A stretch of DNA of 35,442 bases from contig DLCH01000022.1 of the NCBI GenBank assembly GCA_002480525.1, positions 1 to 35,442 on the forward strand, in the 5' to 3' direction. The stretch comes from Gammaproteobacteria bacterium UBA7803 (GTDB lineage: Bacteria; Pseudomonadota; Gammaproteobacteria; Pseudomonadales; Azotimanducaceae). The stretch's first letter is position 1. Every line of letters begins with the position of its first letter. The position numbers and the translations under genes are program-made. Positions 25,270 to 31,275 of this stretch are shown in pieces. The notes under the pieces were generated by a model. The model ran no database searches and was not told the DNA's origin. It saw only the letters and a list, made by a program, of their open reading frames with translations.

Positions 25270-27531
25270 ATGATCCGACGTACCGGACTCGCGGGCCTGA
25301 CGCTCGCGTGCCTGCTCGGCACGCTCGCCGGCTGCTCACAGGAATCCACCGACGTGACCGCGCCGGCGCCCGCCGCCACGGCGGCCACGGAAGCGGCCGG
25401 CGGCGATGCCGGAGCCGGCGCCATCCGCGACGCCACCGCCGACCTCGACGGCAAGCGCATCGCCAATGCCGACAGCGAGCCGGGCAACTGGCTGGCCCAC
25501 GGCCGCACCTACGACGAGCAGCGCTACAGCCCGCTCACCGACATCACCGAAGAAACCGTGGCCGACCTGGGCCTGGCCTGGTACTGGGACACCGGCACCA
25601 CCCGCGGGCTGGAAGCCACGCCCATCGTGGTGGACGGCACCATGTTCACCAGCGGCTCCTGGTCGGTGGTCTGGGCCCACGACGCCAAGACCGGCCAGCT
25701 CCTGTGGGAGTACGACCCGCAGGTGCCCCGGGAGTGGGGCAAGTACGCCTGCTGCGACGTGGTGAACCGGGGCGTGGCCGTGTGGGAAGGCAAGGTCTAC
25801 GTCGGCACCCTGGACGGCCGGCTGGTGGCGCTGGACGCCGGCAGCGGCGAGCCGGTCTGGGAAGTCCAGACGACGGACCGGGAACGCGCCTACACCATCA
25901 CCGGCGCCCCCCGCGTGGTGAAGGACCAGGTGATCATCGGCAACGGCGGCGCCGAGTACGGCGTGCGCGGCTACATCACCGCCTACGACGTCGACACCGG
26001 CGAGCAGAACTGGCGCTTCTACACGGTCCCCGGCGATCCCTCGAAGCCCTTCGAAGGGCCGCACCTCGAGCAGGCCGCCGCCACCTGGCGCGGCAGCGAG
26101 TGGTGGAAGGTCGGCGGCGGCGGCACGGTGTGGGACTCCATGGCCTACGACCCGGAGCTGGATCTGCTGTACATCGGCGTCGGCAACGGCTCGCCGTGGA
26201 ACCGCTACATCCGCTCGCCCGGCGGCGGTGACAACCTGTACCTGTCGTCCATCGTGGCCGTGGACCCGGACGACGGCACGATGAAGTGGTTCTACCAGAC
26301 CACCCCCGGCGACACCTGGGACTACACCGCCACCCAGCACATGATCCTGGCCGACCTCACCATCGAAGGGGTCGAGCGCAAGGTGATCATGCAGGCGCCG
26401 AAGAACGGCTTCTTCTACGTGCTCGACCGCACCAACGGCGAGTTCATCTCCGCCGAGGCCTACGTGCCGGTGACCTGGGCGAGCCACATCGACCCCGAGA
26501 CCGGCAAGCCGGTGGAGAATCCGGACGCCCACTACGCCAACGACGTGAAGGAGATCCGCCCGGCGCCCTACGGCGGCCACAACTGGCATCCGATGGCCTT
26601 CAACCAGGACGCGGGCCTGGTGTACATCCCGGCGCTGGACCTGTCCTTCAACTTCGCCCAGGACAACGCCTTCCGCTATCAGGAAGGTGAGTGGAACACC
26701 GGGGTGGACCTCGAGGAGACCATTCCCACCAGTGATCCCGACGAGATGGTCGAGTCCCTGCAGGCGGTGAAGGGCCATCTCGCCGCCTGGGACCCGGTGA
26801 CCCAGCAGGAGAAGTGGCGGGTGCAGCACGAGACGTCGTGGAACGGCGGCGTGCTGACCACGGCGGGCAACCTGGTGTTCCAGGGCCGCTCCGACGGCAC
26901 CTTCGCGGCCTACACCGCCGACGAGGGCGAGCTGGTGTGGGAGTTCCCGACTCACATCGGCATCATCGCCGCCCCCGTGACCTACGAGGTGGACGGCGAG
27001 CAGTACGTGTCGGTGGTGGCGGGCTGGGGCGGCGCCTTCGCGCTGGCCTCCGGGGTGCCGCGGCATCGGGGCAACGTGCTGTCCGAGGGCCGCATCCTGA
27101 CCTTCAAGCTCGGCGGCGAGGACAGCCTGCCCGAGCCCAACGTGGCCTTCCTGGAGCTGCCGGAACCGCCGGACGTGGACTACACGGCGGAGCAGGTCGC
27201 CAGCGGCGAGAAGCTCTACCACCAGTACTGCTCCGTGTGCCACGGGCCCGGCGCGGTCTCCAGCGGCGGCGGCACCCCGGACCTGCGCTACTCGGGCCCC
27301 GAGGTCCACGCGGCCTGGGACGCGATCGTGCTGCAGGGGGCCTACACCGGCAAGGGCATGGTCGGCTTCGACCACGTGCTCGACCAGGCGGGCTCGCGGG
27401 CCATTCAGGCCTACATCGCCGCCGCCGTGGAAGGGTCCATCGCGCTGTGCCAGAGCGCCTACCGGGAGAACTATCCCGAGCTGATCGGCAACGCCTGCGT
27501 GCGCGCCGAGGTGCAGAGCGCGGGGCGGTAG
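25270..27531 (+). CDS. PQQ-dependent quinohaemoprotein alcohol dehydrogenase (type II), lipoprotein
   Basis: 753 residues. An N-terminal lipobox (TLAGC, Cys22) predicts lipid anchoring in the envelope, unusual for the soluble type II enzymes. The eight-bladed propeller carries PQQ: adjacent Cys161-Cys162 (KYACCDVV) form the ring disulfide over PQQ, and Asp351 in PGDTWDYTATQ is the catalytic base. Two residues later is Thr, not the Asp found in lanthanide enzymes, so a calcium form is predicted. The propeller continues to a C-terminal cytochrome c domain with CSVCH (654-658). Alcohols are oxidised to aldehydes, electrons passing from PQQ to haem and the respiratory chain. No pqq synthesis genes or cytochrome partner lie nearby. 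Confidence 0.93.
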   Translation: MIRRTGLAGLTLACLLGTLAGCSQESTDVTAPAPAATAATEAAGGDAGAGAIRDATADLDGKRIANADSEPGNWLAHGRTYDEQRYSPLTDITEETVADLGLAWYWDTGTTRGLEATPIVVDGTMFTSGSWSVVWAHDAKTGQLLWEYDPQVPREWGKYACCDVVNRGVAVWEGKVYVGTLDGRLVALDAGSGEPVWEVQTTDRERAYTITGAPRVVKDQVIIGNGGAEYGVRGYITAYDVDTGEQNWRFYTVPGDPSKPFEGPHLEQAAATWRGSEWWKVGGGGTVWDSMAYDPELDLLYIGVGNGSPWNRYIRSPGGGDNLYLSSIVAVDPDDGTMKWFYQTTPGDTWDYTATQHMILADLTIEGVERKVIMQAPKNGFFYVLDRTNGEFISAEAYVPVTWASHIDPETGKPVENPDAHYANDVKEIRPAPYGGHNWHPMAFNQDAGLVYIPALDLSFNFAQDNAFRYQEGEWNTGVDLEETIPTSDPDEMVESLQAVKGHLAAWDPVTQQEKWRVQHETSWNGGVLTTAGNLVFQGRSDGTFAAYTADEGELVWEFPTHIGIIAAPVTYEVDGEQYVSVVAGWGGAFALASGVPRHRGNVLSEGRILTFKLGGEDSLPEPNVAFLELPEPPDVDYTAEQVASGEKLYHQYCSVCHGPGAVSSGGGTPDLRYSGPEVHAAWDAIVLQGAYTGKGMVGFDHVLDQAGSRAIQAYIAAAVEGSIALCQSAYRENYPELIGNACVRAEVQSAGR

Positions 27532-27542
27532 CCCCGGCCCGG

Positions 27543-27586
27543 GAGGCCGTCCTGGGAGCAGGGCGGCCTCACACCCCCGCATTTTT
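27543..27586 (+). terminator. terminator of the PQQ dehydrogenase gene
   Basis: GAGGCCGTCCTG (27543-27554), loop GGAG, CAGGGCGGCCTC (27559-27570) makes a 12-pair stem with one T-G pair. A T5 run follows ten bases later (27582-27586), farther than in classical terminators. Confidence 0.55.
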
Positions 27587-27645
27587 CACACGCCCGCCCG
27601 ACACACGCGCGTCCTACACACCTGGGCCGTGCTCACACGCGCGCC
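27571..27645. repeat. degenerate CACAC-rich repeat tract
   Basis: Five to six copies of a loose unit containing CACAC or ACACAC (TCACACCCCC, TCACACGCCC, GACACACGCGCG, CTACACACC, CTCACACGCGCG) at intervals of about 15-20 bases. It is unlike the coding sequence around it and lies just before the first REP copy. No function recognised. Confidence 0.5.
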
Positions 27646-27757
27646 GTAGGAGCGGCCTCCCGGCCGCGATGGCCAAGCAAGGCCGCACGAAATCGCACTC
27701 TGAAGACCGTTCCCGCCACACCCGGCCCATCGATCGCGGCCGGGAGGCCGCTCCTAC
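27646..27757. repeat. REP elements in inverted pair (REPIN-like)
   Basis: A 25-base element, starting GTAGGAGCGGCCTCCCGGCC and ending GCGAT (27646-27670), is repeated as an exact reverse complement at 27733-27757, with 62 bases between. Each copy contains its own imperfect palindrome (GCGGCC...GGCCGC). This is the form of repetitive extragenic palindromes found across Pseudomonas and relatives, moved in trans by a RAYT transposase; no RAYT gene is in this window. Confidence 0.85.
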
Positions 27758-27769
27758 AGGGGAGGGATC

Positions 27770-27889
27770 ACGCACAGGAAGGAATCCGGCGTAGCTGAAG
27801 GATCCTGCACCGGGAGGTATCCGGTGCAGGGAAGCGAACCGATACAGGGGGGATCCGGTACGGCGGAGGGATCCGGAGCGCGGGTTGGG
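27770..27889. repeat. GGATCCGG-type degenerate repeats with a 10-bp hairpin
   Basis: At least five words of the type GG(G/A/T)ATCCGG or GGATCC recur at intervals of about 16-30 bases (27781, 27800, 27817, 27850, 27869 approximately). Among them CCTGCACCGG (27804-27813) and CCGGTGCAGG (27821-27830) form a perfect hairpin with a 7-base loop. The tract lies between two convergent genes and has no open frame of note. Confidence 0.5.
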
Positions 27890-28813
27890 CTACTGCACCG
27901 CCACGGGGCGGTCGGCCATCTCCAGGTTGACGGCGATGGGGCGGTGGTCGGACAGGCGGCAGTCGAGGACCTCGTAGTCGCTGACCACCAGTCGCGATGA
28001 CACCAGCACGTGGTCGAGGGCGCGCAGCGGGCGCCAGGCCGGGTAAGTCGGCTGGACCTGGCCCACCGGGCGCAGGTCGGTCTCCGCCAGGGGCGAATCG
28101 AACAGCAGCTGGGTGAGATGGGAGTTCATGTCGCCCATCAGCACCACGTGCTCTTCGGCGTCGATGAGATTGCGCACGTATTCGAGCTGGAGCCTGCGGG
28201 AGCGTTCCCCCAGGGACAGGTGCAGCAGCACCACCAGCACGCTGGAATCGCCATAGGGCAGCCGGGCGACAATGGCGCCCCGGCCCGGAATGGCGCCGGG
28301 CAGCTTGTGATCTTCCATGGCCATCGGCGCGACCCGGGACAGCAGGCCGTTGCCGTGCTGGGCCAGGGGGCCGAGATCGCGGTTGAGCTGGGTGTACCAG
28401 TACGGGAAGCGGGCCCGCTCGGCGATGAACTGCACCTGGTTGACGTAGTTCGAGCGCAGGCTGCCGCTGTCGATCTCCTGCAGCGCCACGAAGTCGTATC
28501 CGCCCACCACCTCGGAGATGCGTTCCAGATTCAGGGTGCCGCCCTGGTGCGGCAGCACGTGCTTCCAGCCTTTGGTGACGTAATGCCGATAGCGGGCGGT
28601 GCCGATGCCCACCTGGATGTTGAACGACAGGAACCGCAGCGGCCGCACACCGTCGTGCAGGGTCTGCTCACAGGAATACGACGTGGACGCCGGCGTTGCG
28701 GGGACGACCCGCGCCTCGCCGCGCCTGGCCCATGCCAGCATGGCGGACTGCTCCAGGGAACGCCCGAAGAGTCTAGCGGCGCGCGCCTGGCGTGACTGTG
28801 GACTGTCTGGCAT
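27890..28813 (-). CDS. endonuclease/exonuclease/phosphatase (EEP)-family protein
   Basis: 307 residues. EEP fold residues are in place: FLSFNIQVG (metal-site Asn), ALQEIDSGS (Glu), HLSLGERSRRLQL, VLMGDMNSH (Asp and Asn), RALDHVLVS and SDHRPIAV (catalytic Asp-His). The N-terminal 55 residues are not part of the domain. A homologue next to dsbA and the cytochrome c4 gene is a fixed feature of Pseudomonas-type genomes, with unknown substrate (DNA, RNA or phosphoinositide-like). The gene starts 36 bases after the dsbA stop and is probably cotranscribed. An alternative internal Met (residue 25, MLAWARRGE) cannot be excluded because the ribosome site at 28813 is weak. Confidence 0.88.
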   Translation of the reverse strand: MPDSPQSRQARAARLFGRSLEQSAMLAWARRGEARVVPATPASTSYSCEQTLHDGVRPLRFLSFNIQVGIGTARYRHYVTKGWKHVLPHQGGTLNLERISEVVGGYDFVALQEIDSGSLRSNYVNQVQFIAERARFPYWYTQLNRDLGPLAQHGNGLLSRVAPMAMEDHKLPGAIPGRGAIVARLPYGDSSVLVVLLHLSLGERSRRLQLEYVRNLIDAEEHVVLMGDMNSHLTQLLFDSPLAETDLRPVGQVQPTYPAWRPLRALDHVLVSSRLVVSDYEVLDCRLSDHRPIAVNLEMADRPVAVQ

Positions 28814-28848
28814 TTCGCTCGCCGTCTACTGCTGTCGGCGTCCCGGCG

Positions 28849-29514
28849 TCATTCGCCGGACGCGTCGCCGGATTCGCCCCGGCGTTGGGCCACCAGATAG
28901 TCGACCACCTGGAGAATGCCCGTGTTGCTGCCCGCCATGCGGCCGTCCACCCGGAAGGTGCCGTCGACGATGACCGTCGGCGTGCCGGACAGGCGGTAGG
29001 CCAGGCCGCGGGCGTGGGCCTGCTGGACCCGGCTGCGCACGCTGAAGGAGCTGTACACCTTGCGGAAGTCCGCCGGCGCCACCCCGGCCTCCCGCTCGAA
29101 CAGCTCTGCCATCAGGTCCGGATCCGTGAGGTTGACCCCGCGATCGTGGATGGCGGCGAAGATCGGCGCGTGCACCTGTTCGGTGACCCCAAGCGCCTCG
29201 GCCGTGTAGTAGAGCTGCGCGAGCACTTCCCACGGCTGGCTGAACGTCGCCGGCATGCGGTAGAAATCCACGTAATCCGGGATGTCCTCCTGCCAGGCGT
29301 CGACCACCGGCTGGAAGTTCTTGCAGTGAATGCAGCCGTAGGAGAACACCTCCACCACCTCGACCTTGCCGGGCTCGCGGGTGTCCACCGGAATCGGCAG
29401 CCGCTCGTAGTGGGTGCCCTCCTCGAACCGGGCGGTATCGGCCGCGAACGCCGGTCCGGCGAGACCGAAGGTCAGGGCGGAGAACAGTATCGTGAGTAGG
29501 GCGGTGCGCTGCAT
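28849..29514 (-). CDS. dsbA: thiol:disulfide interchange protein DsbA
   Basis: 221 residues with a signal peptide (cleavage after AFA, about residue 24). The thioredoxin-fold active site is Cys61-Ile-His-Cys64, slightly different from the CPHC of E. coli DsbA, and the cis-proline motif is GTPT (Pro179). It introduces disulfide bonds into proteins in the periplasm and is reoxidised by DsbB. The long inserted helical domain lies between (about 85-160). ATG 29514 is chosen because the signal peptide starts there; the frame is open 15 codons farther. Its neighbours, cytochrome c4 upstream and EEP downstream, match the Pseudomonas order. Confidence 0.95.
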   Translation of the reverse strand: MQRTALLTILFSALTFGLAGPAFAADTARFEEGTHYERLPIPVDTREPGKVEVVEVFSYGCIHCKNFQPVVDAWQEDIPDYVDFYRMPATFSQPWEVLAQLYYTAEALGVTEQVHAPIFAAIHDRGVNLTDPDLMAELFEREAGVAPADFRKVYSSFSVRSRVQQAHARGLAYRLSGTPTVIVDGTFRVDGRMAGSNTGILQVVDYLVAQRRGESGDASGE

Positions 29515-29538
29515 GGAATTCTCGCTGTGCTGACGATC

Positions 29539-29570
29539 AGTGTAGTCGATGGGCGTCACGCTGCCGTGAC
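29539..29570 (-). promoter_or_regulatory. candidate dsbA promoter and inverted repeat
   Basis: On the minus strand TACACT (29544 to 29539) is a plausible -10 giving a leader of about 18 bases. Directly upstream lies a perfect inverted repeat, GTCACG-CTGC-CGTGAC (29555-29570), in the place of the -35, which could be an operator. The rest of 29515-29743 shows no gene. Confidence 0.4.
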
Positions 29571-29718
29571 AGGGCCGGATCCGGACGTCTGCCGGGAACC
29601 GGTCGGGCCGCGGGCACCTCTCGCAGGTCGCCGCCCGCCTGCCATCGCCCTGTTCGACCCCCCGGCAGCGGAAAGGTGCCCCGGGGTGTCGTGCCGGCGG
29701 CGCGCCGCCCGCGCGGCC

Positions 29719-29737
29719 GCCGCCGGAGCCCGGCGGC
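29719..29737 (-). terminator. hairpin after the cytochrome c4 gene
   Basis: GCCGCCGG and CCGGCGGC pair perfectly around the loop AGC, 7 bases beyond the cytochrome c4 stop. There is no T tract, but the position suits a transcription stop before dsbA. Confidence 0.4.
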
Positions 29738-29743
29738 CGTGGG

Positions 29744-30367
29744 TCAGTGGAGGCCGCGCAGGTAGGCGGCCAGCGCCTCGATCTCGGTGTCGGTGAGGCG
29801 GGACGCGACGCCGCGCATCATGCCGCCGTAGGTCTCGTCGGTGGCGCGATCGCCTTCCCGGTAGGCCTTGAGCTGAGCGACGGTGTACGCGACGGGCTGG
29901 CCGCCGATGTCGGGAAAGCCCGCCGGGCCGTTGCCGTCGCCGCTGGGCGCGTGGCAGGACGTGCAGGCCGCTACGCCCTTGTGGAGGATGCCGCCCCGGT
30001 AGATGCCCTGGGCGAGGCTGATGGTCTCGTCGTCGGCGTCGGTCTGGGCGACCTTGTCCGGCAGCGACGCGTAGTACGCGGCGAGGTCCATCAGATCCTG
30101 CTCGGACTTGCCGTTGAGCTGACCGGCCATCAGCGGAATGTTCCGCTCTCCGGACTGGATCATCTCGAGCTGACGGAACAGATAGCCTTCGACCTGGCCG
30201 GCGAGCACCGGATAGGTGGGGTCGATCGGGGACGCGCCGTCCTGGCCGTGACACGCGCCACAGGGCACCGCCTGAGCCTTACCTGCCTCGGGGTCTCCCG
30301 CGCCGTGTGCGAGCGGGGCGATGACGACGGCTGCCAGCATCAGCAGCGCGAGGGGCAACGAACCCAT
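29744..30367 (-). CDS. cytochrome c4 (di-haem)
   Basis: 207 residues with a signal peptide (cleavage near residue 22, AHGAG). Two haem c sites, CGACH (residues 36-40) and CTSCH (135-139), sit in two similar halves, the hallmark of cytochrome c4. Methionines in each half (for example NIPLM near 80 and GGMM near 182) can serve as axial ligands. It is a periplasmic electron carrier to terminal oxidases. Family and place upstream of dsbA are as in Pseudomonas. Transcription likely starts from the TATAAT at 30405-30400, about 26 bases before the ATG. Confidence 0.93.
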   Translation of the reverse strand: MGSLPLALLMLAAVVIAPLAHGAGDPEAGKAQAVPCGACHGQDGASPIDPTYPVLAGQVEGYLFRQLEMIQSGERNIPLMAGQLNGKSEQDLMDLAAYYASLPDKVAQTDADDETISLAQGIYRGGILHKGVAACTSCHAPSGDGNGPAGFPDIGGQPVAYTVAQLKAYREGDRATDETYGGMMRGVASRLTDTEIEALAAYLRGLH

Positions 30368-30399
30368 GTACTTCTCATTCCCGTGTCAGTGGACGCGAA

Positions 30400-30409
30400 A
30401 TTATATACT
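30400..30409. promoter_or_regulatory. overlapping divergent -10 elements
   Basis: The AT-rich decamer holds TATAAT reading left (30405 to 30400) for cytochrome c4 and TATACT reading right (30404-30409) for engB. The two -10 boxes overlap, so polymerase probably cannot occupy both at once. Neither has a clear -35. The rightward start near 30416 makes GTG 30441 the only sensible engB start. Confidence 0.55.
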
Positions 30410-30440
30410 AGTGAGCCCGTCGATACAGGCCGGAGACGCC

Positions 30441-31091
30441 GTGCCGGACCACCCCAGAAACGCCGCCCCGCAGCCGCCCGGGCGCCTCGACTGCACGTTC
30501 CTGACGAGCGCGCCGGACATCGCCCGGGCGCCGCCGGGCGACCGCCCGGAGGTCGCATTCGCGGGCCGCTCCAACGCCGGCAAATCGAGCGTGCTGAACC
30601 GGCTGACCGGCAGCCGCCAGACCGCCAAGGTGAGCAAGACGCCGGGGCGCACCCAGCTCCTCAACTTCTTCGACGTGGCGCGGATCGCCGGCGAGCCGGT
30701 CCGGGGCCGGCTGGTGGACCTGCCGGGCTACGGCTACGCCAAGGCCAACCGCGACGCCCAGGCCCGCTGGCAGGCGGCGGTGAACCGCTTTCTGTCCGAG
30801 CGCGAGGCGCTGGTGGCGGTGGTGCTGGTGATGGACATCCGCCACCCGCTGCAGCCCTTCGACCGGGAGCTGATCGACTGGGCCGCCGCCTCCCACCTGC
30901 CGCTGCTGGCGCTGCTGAACAAGGCGGACAAGCTCAAGCACGGCGCCCAGCAGAAGGCGCTGGCGGAGGTGCAGCGGTATCTGAAGGAGATGCCTGAGGC
31001 CCGGGCGATGGTGTTCTCGGCGCTGAAGGGGCAGGGGGTCGACCGGGTGCTGGAGGTACTCGGCGGGTGGTTCGCGGCGGAGGCTGCGTAG
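30441..31091 (+). CDS. engB: ribosome-biogenesis GTPase EngB (YihA/YsxC)
   Basis: 216 residues. GTPase motifs are complete: G1 GRSNAGKS (residues 42-49), the G2 Thr in KTPGRTQLLNFF, G3 DLPGYG (93-98), G4 NKAD (160-163), G5 SALKG. The family is essential for 50S ribosomal subunit maturation. GTG 30441 is chosen: GGAG lies 5 bases upstream and an upstream in-frame GTG (30411) would precede the transcription start. Divergent from cytochrome c4 and convergent with polA; this is the usual gammaproteobacterial place. Confidence 0.95.
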   Translation: MPDHPRNAAPQPPGRLDCTFLTSAPDIARAPPGDRPEVAFAGRSNAGKSSVLNRLTGSRQTAKVSKTPGRTQLLNFFDVARIAGEPVRGRLVDLPGYGYAKANRDAQARWQAAVNRFLSEREALVAVVLVMDIRHPLQPFDRELIDWAAASHLPLLALLNKADKLKHGAQQKALAEVQRYLKEMPEARAMVFSALKGQGVDRVLEVLGGWFAAEAA

Positions 31092-31110
31092 GCGCGGTTC
31101 TGGCCGGATT

Positions 31111-31256
31111 GGCTCCCGGCCGCGATCGGACACCCTGGATGCACGTAGGAGCGGCCTCCCGGCCGCGATCGGAGGCCGAGGCCCCGGGGATCGCGGCCGA
31201 GAGGCCGCTCCTACGGGAGAGGTTGGCAGGTGTCGCGCTCTGGAGGCCGCTCCTAC
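31111..31256. repeat. cluster of REP elements between engB and polA
   Basis: The 184-base gap between two convergent stops is largely REP. A degenerate copy lies at 31111-31129; a full copy at 31145-31169 is identical to that at 27646; an inverted copy at 31190-31214 differs by one base; a partial inverted copy (GGAGGCCGCTCCTAC) is at 31242-31256. In enteric bacteria this gap holds the small RNA Spot 42; nothing like it is seen here. Confidence 0.85.
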
Positions 31257-31275
31257 GGGTGGGCGGGGTCCAGGA

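Noticed and set aside
27571..27889. CRISPR array
   Set aside because: Repeats here are short and degenerate, or are an inverted pair; there are no regularly spaced identical direct repeats and no cas genes.
31092..31275. Spot 42-like small RNA between engB and polA
   Set aside because: The gap is filled by REP elements; no promoter plus terminator arrangement like spf is seen.
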